Of a stretch of DNA of 34,658 bases, positions 7,915 through 15,443 are shown piece by piece. The DNA is taken from assembly GCF_003253995.1 (NCBI RefSeq), contig NZ_QKZL01000013.1, positions 1 to 34,658 on the forward strand. The letters are read 5' to 3'. The stretch's first letter is position 1; each line of letters opens with the position of its first letter. This DNA is from Palleronia aestuarii (lineage in GTDB: Bacteria; Pseudomonadota; Alphaproteobacteria; Rhodobacterales; Rhodobacteraceae). The notes beneath the pieces were generated by a model. It saw nothing but the letters and a program-made list of their open reading frames with translations. It had not been told where the DNA came from and did no database searches. The translations under genes and the position numbers were made by a program.

Positions 7915-9444
7915 TCAGTTTCGCAGGTCCTCGGGCAGGAGCGCCTCGGGGATGTTCTGATAGCAGACCGGCCGCAGGAAGCGGCGGATCGACAACGTGC
8001 CGACGCTGGTCGCGCCGAAATTGGTCGATGCCGGGTAAGGGCCGCCATGCACCATCGCATCCGCGACCTCCACGCCGGTCGGAAAGCCGTTGGCCAGCAC
8101 CCGCCCCGCCTTGCGCTCGAGGATCGGCAGGAGACGGCGGCCGAGCGCGGCGTCGTCCTCGTCGAGATGCAACGTGGCGGTGAGCTGTCCCTCGAAGCCT
8201 CGGGCGAGCCGCTCCATGTCGTCCGGCCCCGTGACGCGGACGACGAGGCCGAGCGGGCCGAACACCTCCGCGCCGAGCGCGTGGTCCTGCAGGTAGGCCT
8301 CCGCGTCGGTCTCGTAGAGGTTCGGGCTGGCGCTGCGGCCCTCCTGCCCGGTCTCGAGCAAGGCGCGCACGGCGTTGCGGCCGCCGAAACGAGCCTGGCC
8401 ATCGCGATAGGCGCGGGCGATACCGTCGGTCAGCATGCTCTGGGGGCCGACATCCTCGAGCGCGGCCTTTGCGGCCGCGACGAAGGCGTCGCCCGCCTCG
8501 CCCCTCTCCACGACGGCGATGCCGGGATTGGTACAGAACTGCCCCGCCCCCATCGTCAGCGATCCGGCCCAGCCGCGACCGATCTCCGCGCCGCGGGACT
8601 TCGCGGCGGCAGGCAGGACGAACATCGGGTTCACCGAGCCGAGCTCCCCGTAGAACGGGATCGGCTCGGGGCGCTGCGCGCAGAGATCGAAAAGCGCGCG
8701 GCCACCCGCGAGCGAGCCGGTGAACCCGACGGCGCGGATCAGCGGATGCTGGACCAGGGCCTGACCGACCTCGCGGGTTCCGCCCTGGATCATCGAATAC
8801 ACGCCGGCCGGCATGCCCGTCTTCTCGACCGCCTCGAGGACCGCCTCGGCCACGATCTCGGCGGTGCCGGGATGCGCGGAATGCCCCTTGACCACGACCG
8901 GGCAGCCGGCCGCGAGAGCGGCGGCGGTGTCGCCGCCCGCGGTGGAGAAGGCGAGCGGGAAGTTCGACGCGCCGAAGACGGCGACAGGGCCGATCGGGCG
9001 CTGGATCATCCGCAAATCGGGCCGCGGCAGCGGCTGGCGGTCGGGCAGCGCCGCGTCGTGGCGGCGGTCGAGATAGTCGCCCTTCCTCAGATGCTCCGCG
9101 AAGAGGCGGAGCTGACCCGTGGTGCGGCCGCGCTCGCCCTGGAGCCGCGCCTCGGGCAGTCCGGTTTCCTGCGTGCCGATCTCAGTGATCGCGTCGCCGC
9201 GCGCCTCGATCGCATCGGCGATGGCGTCGAGAAAGCCCGCCCGCGTCTCCCGGTCGGAATAGCCGTAGGTCCAGAACGCCTCCTCGGCGGCCGCGCAGGC
9301 GCGATCCACATGGGCTGGCGTACCGACGGAGAAATCGTGTGCCGCCTCCGCCGCGACGGGTTCGGACGCGAACGTGCTGTCGCCCTCCACCCATTCGCCC
9401 GCGATGAGATGCCGGCCATGCGGCTTGAAGGTGTCGTCAAGCAT
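7915..9444 (-). CDS. 2,5-dioxovalerate (alpha-ketoglutarate semialdehyde) dehydrogenase
   Basis: A 509-residue aldehyde dehydrogenase, counted from ATG 9442-9444, which follows TAAGGAGCACAGCC, a strong ribosome binding site. The longer frame upstream lies inside the preceding gene and is not used. The catalytic set is present: Asn161 in ASNFPLAF, Lys186 in VVVKGHSAHP, Glu267 in FYGELGSVNP and nucleophile Cys304 in GAGQFCTNPG. The ASNFPLAFSTAGGDTAAALAAG and FYGELGSVNP stretches are typical of KGSA dehydrogenases of sugar-acid operons. It oxidises 2,5-dioxopentanoate to alpha-ketoglutarate with NAD(P)+, the last step of Weimberg-type routes. Its start overlaps the end of the DHDPS-family gene by 8 bp, which suggests coupled translation. 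Confidence 0.88.
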   Translation of the reverse strand: MLDDTFKPHGRHLIAGEWVEGDSTFASEPVAAEAAHDFSVGTPAHVDRACAAAEEAFWTYGYSDRETRAGFLDAIADAIEARGDAITEIGTQETGLPEARLQGERGRTTGQLRLFAEHLRKGDYLDRRHDAALPDRQPLPRPDLRMIQRPIGPVAVFGASNFPLAFSTAGGDTAAALAAGCPVVVKGHSAHPGTAEIVAEAVLEAVEKTGMPAGVYSMIQGGTREVGQALVQHPLIRAVGFTGSLAGGRALFDLCAQRPEPIPFYGELGSVNPMFVLPAAAKSRGAEIGRGWAGSLTMGAGQFCTNPGIAVVERGEAGDAFVAAAKAALEDVGPQSMLTDGIARAYRDGQARFGGRNAVRALLETGQEGRSASPNLYETDAEAYLQDHALGAEVFGPLGLVVRVTGPDDMERLARGFEGQLTATLHLDEDDAALGRRLLPILERKAGRVLANGFPTGVEVADAMVHGGPYPASTNFGATSVGTLSIRRFLRPVCYQNIPEALLPEDLRN

Positions 9445-10369
9445 GGCTGTGCTCCTTAGCTTTGGATTGGAGAAGGCCGTTGGCGGCGAGGAAGTCCTGC
9501 AGCTTTTCTTGCTGCGCATCGCTCAGCGGCCAGGCCGAGGGGGGGCGGGTGGGTCCGCAATCCTGGCCGAGCGCCATCAGCGCCGCCTTGACCCCGGTGA
9601 CGTTGGTGCCGTTCAGCTCTTCGGCCCGGATGTCCTCGAAGGCGCGCATCTCCGCGATCAGGCGGTTCGCTTCCGCGAAATCGCCACCCTCCAGCGCGGC
9701 ATGGATCGCGACCGAGCGCTCCGGCCAGACGTTGATCAGACCGGAGGTGAAGCCGCGCGCGCCGACCGCGTAGAAGCTCGGCGCCCAGACCTCGGCGAGG
9801 CCGCCCACCCAGGTGATCGAGGGATCGCAGGCCTCGATCGCCGCGGCGAGACGCATCGGGTTCGGCGTCGCCCATTTCACGCCCTTCACGCCCGGCAGGT
9901 CGCAGAGCGCGCGGATGCCGTCCGTGCCGATGGCGTCGTTCCTGAGATAAAGCATGACCGGCAGCCCGCCCGCGGCCTCGCTCACCGCGCGGACGTAGTC
10001 GACCGTGCCGCGTGGGGCGACGAAGGGATCGGGCGGCTGGTGGATCATCAACGCGCTCGCACCCGCCCTGGCGGACGTTTCGGCGAGCAGGCAGGCGTCG
10101 CGGATGCCACGGCCCACGCCCGCCAGAAGCGGCGCGCGGTCGCCCACCATCGCGGCGACCTCGCGCACCATCGTGCAGGCCTCCTCGGTGGTCAGCGCGT
10201 AGAATTCACCCGTATTCCCGTTCACGACCGGCATGTGCACGCCCGCCCCGAGCGCGCGGTCGAGGATCGGCGCGAGACGGTCGGGGGCGATCTCGCCCTT
10301 TGCGTCGTAGGGCGTGACGAGGATGCCGGAGATGCCGCCGAGGGCGCGGTCGAGGTCGTGGGTCATCAT
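9437..10369 (-). CDS. DHDPS/NAL-family 2-keto-3-deoxy-sugar-acid dehydratase
   Basis: A 310-residue member of the dihydrodipicolinate synthase/N-acetylneuraminate lyase family. GILVTPYDAKG opens the barrel, PVVNGNTGEFYALT is the phosphate/carboxylate-binding GxTGE-type loop, Tyr141 (LYLRND) is the catalytic tyrosine and Lys165 (GVKWATPN) the likely Schiff-base lysine. With an IlvD-type dehydratase upstream and a KGSA dehydrogenase downstream, the best role is L-2-keto-3-deoxyarabonate dehydratase, forming alpha-ketoglutarate semialdehyde. 5-dehydro-4-deoxyglucarate dehydratase is the alternative, but the paired IlvD enzyme fits arabinonate better. Two adjacent ATGs (10369 and 10366) are possible starts; GGAA upstream is better spaced for the second. 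The gap to the upstream gene is 10 bp. Confidence 0.82.
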   Translation of the reverse strand: MMTHDLDRALGGISGILVTPYDAKGEIAPDRLAPILDRALGAGVHMPVVNGNTGEFYALTTEEACTMVREVAAMVGDRAPLLAGVGRGIRDACLLAETSARAGASALMIHQPPDPFVAPRGTVDYVRAVSEAAGGLPVMLYLRNDAIGTDGIRALCDLPGVKGVKWATPNPMRLAAAIEACDPSITWVGGLAEVWAPSFYAVGARGFTSGLINVWPERSVAIHAALEGGDFAEANRLIAEMRAFEDIRAEELNGTNVTGVKAALMALGQDCGPTRPPSAWPLSDAQQEKLQDFLAANGLLQSKAKEHSHA

Positions 10370-10379
10370 GCTTTCCGGT

Positions 10380-12122
10380 TCAGAAGATGTCGGGTTCGCC
10401 GGCGGCCGCGCCGTGGCCCCGCTCGAGATAGTCGAAATCGCAGCCGGTATCGGCCTGTCCCACGTGGCGCGAGAACATCCAGCCCCAGCCGCGCTCGAAC
10501 TTTGGCTCTGGCCGGACCCAGGCCGCGCGGCGGCGCTCCAGCTCGTCCTCGTCCACCAGCATGTCGAGCCGGCGGGCGGGCAGGTCCATGCGCACCATGT
10601 CCCCCGTCCGCAACAACGCCAGCGGTCCGCCGACGAAGCTCTCGGGGGCTACGTGAAGGACGCAGGCGCCGTAAGATGTCCCCGACATCCGTGCGTCGGA
10701 GATCCGCAGCATGTCGCGATGCCCCTGCCGAACCAAGGCCTTCGGAAGCGGCAACATGCCCCATTCCGGCATGCCCGGTCCGCCGAGCGGGCCGGCATTG
10801 CGAAGCACCATCACGTGGTCGGGCGTCACGTCGAGATTTTCGTCGTCGACGGCCTTCTTCATCTCCGGATAGCTGTCGAAGACCAGCGCCGGTCCTTCGT
10901 GGACGTGGAATTTCGGATCGCAGGCGGCGGGCTTGATGACCGCACCGTCGGGGCAGAGGTTGCCGCGCAGGACCGCGAGCGACCCCTCGTGGTAGACCGG
11001 GTTCGACAGCGGGCGGATCACGTCGTCGTTGTAGACCTCCGCGCCGTCGAGGTTCTCGCCGAGGGTGCGGCCGGTGACGGTGAGGCAGGACGTGTCGAGA
11101 CGTTCCTCCATCTGCTTCATCAGCGCGCGCAGACCGCCGGCGTAGAAGAAATCCTCCATCAGGTAGTCCTTGCCCGACGGCCGGACATTGGCCACGAGCG
11201 GCGTGGTGCGGCCGAGCGCGTCGAGATCGTCGAGCGTCAGGTCCACACCCGCGCGGCGCGCCATCGCGATCAGGTGGACGACCGCGTTGGTGGAGCATCC
11301 CGTGGCCATCGCCACGATCGCGGCGTTGCGCACTGCGGCGTCGGTTACGATCCGGTCGGGCGTCAGCCCTTCCCACACCATGTCCACGATCCGCCGGCCG
11401 CATTCCGACGACATCCGCTGATGGCCGGAATCGGGCGCGGGGATCGACGACGCGCCGGGCAACGTCAGACCCATCGCGTCGGTGATGGCCGTCATCGTCG
11501 AGGCGGTCCCCATCGTCATGCAGGTGCCGACCGAGCGCGCGATACCGCCCTGGATACCCAGCCATTCCGCGTCGCTGATGTTGCCTGCCCGGCGTTCGTC
11601 CCAGAACTTCCAGGCGTCCGAGCCGGAGCCGAGGATGCGTCCCGCGTAATGGCCGCGCAGCATCGGACCGGCGGGCAGATAGATCATCGGCACGCCCGCG
11701 GTGATCGCGCCCATGACGAGGCCCGGCGTGGTCTTGTCGCAGCCGCCCATCAGCACCACGCCGTCGAAGGGATGCGAGCGGATCATCTCCTCCGTCTCCA
11801 TCGCCAGCATGTTGCGGTAGAGCATCGAGGTGGGCTTGGTGAAGCTCTCGTCGACGGAAAGCGACGGCATCTCGAGGGCGAAGCCCCCGGCCATCTGCAC
11901 CCCGCGCTTCACGTCCTGCGCCCGCTCGCGGAAATGGCCGTGGCACGAATTGATCTCGGACCAGGTGTTGAGGATGCCGATGATCGGCCGGTTCAGGAAT
12001 TCCTCCTCGGCGTAGCCGAGCTGCATGAGGCGCGACCGGTGACCGAAACTGCGCAGGTCGTCGGGCGCGAACCAGCGGGCGCTGCGAAGCTGATCGGCCG
12101 CGATCCTGTGATCTTCATCCAT
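10380..12122 (-). CDS. IlvD/Edd-family aldonate dehydratase, probably L-arabinonate dehydratase
   Basis: A 580-residue iron-sulfur dehydratase. The cluster cysteines are Cys60 (NSCHGHF), Cys128 (GGCDKTTP, with the metal-bridging Lys130) and Cys201 (GTCMTMGTAST). The active-site serine region DARMSGTSYG lies near residue 490. NTWSEINSCHGHFRE, SGSDAWKFWDE and VLRGNLCPDGAVIKPAA resemble the L-arabinonate/D-xylonate dehydratase subgroup rather than IlvD proper or Edd, and length also fits. It removes water from an aldonate to give the 2-keto-3-deoxy acid in the cytoplasm. It is the first gene of the minus-strand unit; its ATG at 12120-12122 lies 28 bp from the operator/promoter. Exact sugar-acid specificity cannot be read from the sequence. 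Confidence 0.87.
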   Translation of the reverse strand: MDEDHRIAADQLRSARWFAPDDLRSFGHRSRLMQLGYAEEEFLNRPIIGILNTWSEINSCHGHFRERAQDVKRGVQMAGGFALEMPSLSVDESFTKPTSMLYRNMLAMETEEMIRSHPFDGVVLMGGCDKTTPGLVMGAITAGVPMIYLPAGPMLRGHYAGRILGSGSDAWKFWDERRAGNISDAEWLGIQGGIARSVGTCMTMGTASTMTAITDAMGLTLPGASSIPAPDSGHQRMSSECGRRIVDMVWEGLTPDRIVTDAAVRNAAIVAMATGCSTNAVVHLIAMARRAGVDLTLDDLDALGRTTPLVANVRPSGKDYLMEDFFYAGGLRALMKQMEERLDTSCLTVTGRTLGENLDGAEVYNDDVIRPLSNPVYHEGSLAVLRGNLCPDGAVIKPAACDPKFHVHEGPALVFDSYPEMKKAVDDENLDVTPDHVMVLRNAGPLGGPGMPEWGMLPLPKALVRQGHRDMLRISDARMSGTSYGACVLHVAPESFVGGPLALLRTGDMVRMDLPARRLDMLVDEDELERRRAAWVRPEPKFERGWGWMFSRHVGQADTGCDFDYLERGHGAAAGEPDIF

Positions 12123-12150
12123 GAGCCACCTCCCTCGGGCACTTTCCCTC

Positions 12151-12164
12151 TGTATGCGTATACA
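12151..12164. promoter_or_regulatory. LacI-type operator 1 (catabolic operon side)
   Basis: TGTATGCGTATACA on the plus strand, TGTATACGCATACA on the minus strand. It differs by one base from the perfect palindrome TGTATGCGCATACA with a central CG, the layout expected of LacI-family sites. It covers the end of the spacer and the -10 box of the minus-strand promoter. The LacI-type gene at 15444-16466 is the obvious candidate ligand; this is inferred, not shown. Confidence 0.65.
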
Positions 12165-12179
12165 TCAAGGAGGCGTCAA
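12151..12179 (-). promoter_or_regulatory. Promoter of the sugar-acid catabolic operon
   Basis: On the minus strand TTGACG (12179-12174) and CATACA (12156-12151) stand 17 bp apart, 28 bp upstream of the dehydratase start. The -10 box is weak (3 of 6), but the arrangement mirrors exactly that of the divergent transporter promoter. The -10 half lies inside a palindrome, which predicts repression by a bound regulator. Confidence 0.55.
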
Positions 12180-12254
12180 GCCGAGGAAGGCAGGTTTACC
12201 GTATATCAGCGTTCAAAGGCCCACAATACCGCCGCTCATCGCATTCACTCGTGA

Positions 12255-12283
12255 TTGACATTGGCCAAATGTATGCGCATTCA
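12255..12283 (+). promoter_or_regulatory. Promoter of the TTT transporter operon
   Basis: TTGACA (12255-12260) is a perfect -35 box and CATTCA (12278-12283) a weak -10 box at 17-bp spacing. The leader to the tctC start at 12360 is then about 70 nt. The geometry is the same as in the divergent promoter. Confidence 0.6.
12270..12283. promoter_or_regulatory. LacI-type operator 2 (transporter side)
   Basis: TGTATGCGCATTCA, one base from the perfect palindrome TGTATGCGCATACA and 12 of 14 bases identical to operator 1 read in the direction of its own promoter. It overlaps the spacer and -10 box in the same register as operator 1. The two sites are about 120 bp centre to centre, so looping between regulator dimers is possible. 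Confidence 0.65.
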
Positions 12284-12359
12284 TACCCCGGACCGGGGGA
12301 GGAATCATCCCGGCAGACCTTTTCAGCGACCGGCCGAGCGAGGCCGAGGGAGGAACGAG

Positions 12360-13403
12360 ATGACTGTCACCCGCCGTCTTTTGCTGAGCGCCGCCGGCGC
12401 CGCGCTCATCGTCATGCCCGTCATGACGGAGGCCCAGAATCTGCCGCGCAACATCCGCATGGTCATCGGGTCGTCCTCGACCGGGGGCGACACGTACCAG
12501 AACGCATCGATCCTCGCCGACGCGCTGAGCGAGCATCTGGGGGTGAACGTCCGCGTCGATCCCGTCGGTGCGTCCGAGGCGTTCAAGGCGCTTGCCCGCG
12601 ACAGCCGCGGCACGACGATCATGATGCACCACGACCAGTCCTACCTGCAGGAACTCTACGGCGTTGAGGGCTCTCCCGACATCTTCGAGGAGTTCACCGT
12701 CGGGCCGACGATCTCCGTCAATCCCGGCAACGCCTATCTGGTGCCCGCGGACAGCCCCTACCAGACCATCGAGGATGTCCTCGCCGCCGCCGAAGCGGGC
12801 GAACGGGTCCGGGTCGCGATCCAGCCAGGCGGCGTGTCGGAGATCGGTTTCACCGCGATGCGCAACGCTGCCCGTATGAGTGCTCCCGGCTCGGAGGACA
12901 ACATCGTCCCGGTCAATACCGGCGACCAGGCCGACAAGAACCAGGCGATGTGGGACGACCTCGCCGACGTCATCAACGGCTCGATCCAGGCCAACGAGCA
13001 GTTCACCCAGCTGCCCGAAAACGATCCGACCGCGATGCGCTTCGTCTGGATCACCGCGACGCCCGAGACGCTCAACCAGGCGCCCGAGGCGGGCCTCGGC
13101 GAGACCGACCGCGCCGAGATGCTGAGCTTTGCCGCGCCCGAAGTGTCCGTTCCGATGACGGAGGAGGAAGATTTCACCTTCGACAAGGAATTCTTCCTGA
13201 TGTTCAACATCGAGACCGACCCCGCGCTGGTCGAGGCGATCGATACGGCGATGGGAGAGATCTATGCCGAAGGCGAGATCCAGCAGCGCTTCCTCGACGC
13301 GTTCTTCACGCCCCAATACCGCCCGATGGCGGAGGCGCAGGAACATCTGCGAGCGAAGAACGACGATTACGAGACCATCATCTCCGAACTGAAGTCCGAA
13401 TAG
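12360..13403 (+). CDS. TctC-type periplasmic solute-binding protein (TTT transporter)
   Basis: A 347-residue protein, counted from ATG 12360-12362, which follows GGGAGGAACGAG. The frame is open further upstream, but that would run through the operator. It has an export signal with Arg5-Arg6, a hydrophobic core LLLSAAGAALIVMPVM and likely cleavage near TEAQ (about residue 25). The mature part is of the tripartite tricarboxylate receptor (TctC/Bug) type: GGDTYQNASILADALSEHLG for the carboxylate-binding first lobe, then IQPGGVSEIGF. It would capture the substrate in the periplasm and deliver it to TctAB. Gene context suggests a sugar acid such as an aldonate rather than citrate. A strong hairpin follows the stop. 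Confidence 0.84.
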   Translation: MTVTRRLLLSAAGAALIVMPVMTEAQNLPRNIRMVIGSSSTGGDTYQNASILADALSEHLGVNVRVDPVGASEAFKALARDSRGTTIMMHHDQSYLQELYGVEGSPDIFEEFTVGPTISVNPGNAYLVPADSPYQTIEDVLAAAEAGERVRVAIQPGGVSEIGFTAMRNAARMSAPGSEDNIVPVNTGDQADKNQAMWDDLADVINGSIQANEQFTQLPENDPTAMRFVWITATPETLNQAPEAGLGETDRAEMLSFAAPEVSVPMTEEEDFTFDKEFFLMFNIETDPALVEAIDTAMGEIYAEGEIQQRFLDAFFTPQYRPMAEAQEHLRAKNDDYETIISELKSE

Positions 13404-13420
13404 GCTCCGCCCGTATCGGG

Positions 13421-13447
13421 GCCCGGCCGTCCGACGGGCGGCCGGGC
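13421..13447 (+). terminator. Strong intercistronic hairpin between tctC and tctB
   Basis: GCCCGGCCGTCC (13421-13432) pairs with GGGCGGCCGGGC (13436-13447): a 12-bp stem with one G-U pair and a 3-base loop. It lies 18 bp after the tctC stop. No T-tract follows, so it probably acts as a partial terminator or a 3'-end stabiliser. That would leave more binding protein than membrane components, as is usual in binding-protein-dependent transporters. Confidence 0.6.
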
Positions 13448-13482
13448 TCCTGTCGAAACGCCGCGCCGGAGGGAAAGAGCGG

Positions 13483-13902
13483 ATGGACAACCTGACCAGG
13501 GTCACGATCGATTTTCAGACCTCGCACTTGATCTTCCCCATCATGATCGCCGTCCTGCTGGGTCTCCTCGGCCTCGCGATCCTCGTGCGCGACCGCGCGG
13601 CGATCCTCGGATCGGGCCGGATGTGGGCGGCGACCTTCCGGGAGATGGACAAGCCGCGGTTCCTCGGCACCCTGGCGCTCACGGTCGTCTATTTCCTGCT
13701 GATGGTTCCCGTGGGGAACATCTGGCCGAACACCGGTTACGGCTTCCTCATCTGCTCGGTCCCCTACGTCATCGTGCTCGGGCTTCTCTTCATGCACGAA
13801 CGCACGCCCGCCAAGCTCGGCGCCATGCTCGCCGTCGCCCTGGTCGCGCCACCCCTGATCTGGTGGCTCTTCTCCGAAGTCTTCTTCCTCACCCTGCCAT
13901 AG
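13483..13902 (+). CDS. TctB-type small membrane subunit of the TTT transporter
   Basis: A 139-residue hydrophobic protein with about four membrane helices: LIFPIMIAVLLGLLGLAIL, TLALTVVYFLLMVPVGNI, GFLICSVPYVIVLGLLF, and LAVALVAPPLIWWLFSEVFF. Size, helix count and position between tctC and tctA identify it as the poorly conserved small TctB subunit. TctB assists the large TctA permease in proton- or sodium-coupled uptake. GGAGGGAAAGAGCGG just before the ATG provides the ribosome binding site. It ends 12 bp before tctA. Sequence alone would not prove identity, since TctB proteins vary widely; context carries much of the call. Confidence 0.78.
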   Translation: MDNLTRVTIDFQTSHLIFPIMIAVLLGLLGLAILVRDRAAILGSGRMWAATFREMDKPRFLGTLALTVVYFLLMVPVGNIWPNTGYGFLICSVPYVIVLGLLFMHERTPAKLGAMLAVALVAPPLIWWLFSEVFFLTLP

Positions 13903-13914
13903 GGACCCATCGTC

Positions 13915-15420
13915 ATGGATCTCCTCGCCCACCTGATCGACCCCTGGTTCCTGGGCCTCATCTTCGGCGGCACGCTGATGGGGATCATGTTCGGGGCGAT
14001 TCCCGGCATGACCGCGACGATGGCCGTCGCCGTCTGCCTGCCCTTGACCTTCCCGCTCGGCCTCGTCAACAGCCTCGCGCTCCTCCTGAGCCTCTATGTA
14101 GGCGGCATCACCGGCGGTCTCGTCCCCGCGATCCTTCTTGGTATCCCGGGCACGCCGTCCTCGATCACCACGACCTTCGACGGCTTTCCCATGGCCAAGC
14201 GCGGCGAGGGTGAACGCGCGCTCAAGATCGCCATCGTGGCCTCCGTCGTGGGCGGGCTCGTCTCGCTTGTCGCGCTCTACTTCTTCGCACCCGTCCTCGC
14301 GCAATTCGCGATCAAGTTCTCCTACGTGGAGAAGTTTCTCATCATCTTCTTCGCGCTGACCGTGATGGCCGCCCTGTCGAGCGACATGCTCCTCGGCATC
14401 TTCTCCGGCGTCCTCGGCATCTTCCTGTCGCTCGTCGGCACCTACGACATCACCAACGGCGGCAACGGACATACGCGGCTGATACCGCCGGGCATGGAAT
14501 ACTGGCTCGACGGGGGCTTCGCCCTCCTGCCGGTGCTGATCGGTATCTTCGGCGTCACCGTGATCCTCGAGGAGGCGGAGATCGGGATGCCGCGCGGCCA
14601 GTCGCTCAAGGACATCGAGGTGGGGCCCCATTCGCGGTTCTCGTTCTCGGTCTTCCGGGGGCAATGGCTGAACCTCATCCGCTCGGGCGGGATCGGCACC
14701 TTCGTCGGCATCCTGCCGGGCGTGGGCGGATCGGCCGCGTCGATCCTCTCCTATACGGCCGCCAAGACCACCTCGCGCCATCCCGAACGCTTCGGCAAGG
14801 GGGAGCCCGCGGGCGTGATCGCGTCGGAGGCAGGAAATAACGGCCTCACGGGCGGCGCGCTCGTCCCGCTCCTGTCGCTCGGCATCCCGGGCGATTCCAC
14901 GACCGCGCTCCTCATCGGGGCCTTCGCGCTGCAGGGCATCCAGGTCGGCCCCCTCTTCATCGGGCAGAACGCGGAGACGTGGAACGCGATGATCGTCGCG
15001 ATGCTCCTGTCGAACCTCGTAATGCTGGTGACGATGTTCTTCGCGATCCGCTGGTTCGCGATGGTGATCGCGGTTCCGAAGCAGATCCTCTACCCGTTCA
15101 TCCTGATGATGTGCGTGATCGGCGCCTACACGATCAATTACGGCATCATCTTCGACGTCTGGACGCTGCTGATCTTCGGCCTGTTCGGCTGGCTTATGGC
15201 AAAGCTCCGGCTGGAAGTGGCCCCCTTCATCATCGGCTTCATCCTCGGGCCGTCGGCGGAGATCTATTTCGTTAAGAGCTTGGAAAGCTTCGGCGATCTG
15301 ACGATCTTCTTCACGAAAAGCTGGATCGCAGTCGTCCTTTGGATCCTCATCGCCGCTTCCGTCGCGGGGTCCATCGCCATATCACGTCGTAACGCGCGGA
15401 TGATTTCCCCCTCCGCCTGA
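13915..15420 (+). CDS. TctA-type large permease subunit of the TTT transporter
   Basis: A 501-residue polytopic inner-membrane protein. The duplicated family motifs are clear: GAIPGMTATMAVAVCLPLTF near residue 25 and GILPGVGGSAASILSYTAAK near 263. SLGIPGDSTTALLIGAFALQ near 320 and VGGITGGLVPAILLGIPGTP near 62 are further TctA signatures. About 10-12 helices are visible and length matches the usual 500. It forms the translocation path for the carboxylate delivered by TctC. It follows tctB by 12 bp, and the LacI-type regulator gene starts 23 bp downstream, most likely on the same transcript. Confidence 0.94.
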   Translation: MDLLAHLIDPWFLGLIFGGTLMGIMFGAIPGMTATMAVAVCLPLTFPLGLVNSLALLLSLYVGGITGGLVPAILLGIPGTPSSITTTFDGFPMAKRGEGERALKIAIVASVVGGLVSLVALYFFAPVLAQFAIKFSYVEKFLIIFFALTVMAALSSDMLLGIFSGVLGIFLSLVGTYDITNGGNGHTRLIPPGMEYWLDGGFALLPVLIGIFGVTVILEEAEIGMPRGQSLKDIEVGPHSRFSFSVFRGQWLNLIRSGGIGTFVGILPGVGGSAASILSYTAAKTTSRHPERFGKGEPAGVIASEAGNNGLTGGALVPLLSLGIPGDSTTALLIGAFALQGIQVGPLFIGQNAETWNAMIVAMLLSNLVMLVTMFFAIRWFAMVIAVPKQILYPFILMMCVIGAYTINYGIIFDVWTLLIFGLFGWLMAKLRLEVAPFIIGFILGPSAEIYFVKSLESFGDLTIFFTKSWIAVVLWILIAASVAGSIAISRRNARMISPSA

Positions 15421-15443
15421 ACAGGAACGGAGGCGAGGGACGA

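Noticed and set aside
5593-9459. 1288-codon plus-strand open frame
   Set aside because: It lies antisense to minC, the rraA-like gene, the lactonase and the aldehyde dehydrogenase, all of which have clear family motifs. It arises from GC-rich codon bias; its translation is low-complexity Arg/Ala/Asp-rich with no domain.
10314-12254. 646-codon plus-strand open frame
   Set aside because: Antisense to the IlvD-type dehydratase, which has all cluster cysteines; no family resemblance in this frame.
13378-14781. 467-codon minus-strand open frame
   Set aside because: Mirror of tctB and tctA, whose motifs are unambiguous.
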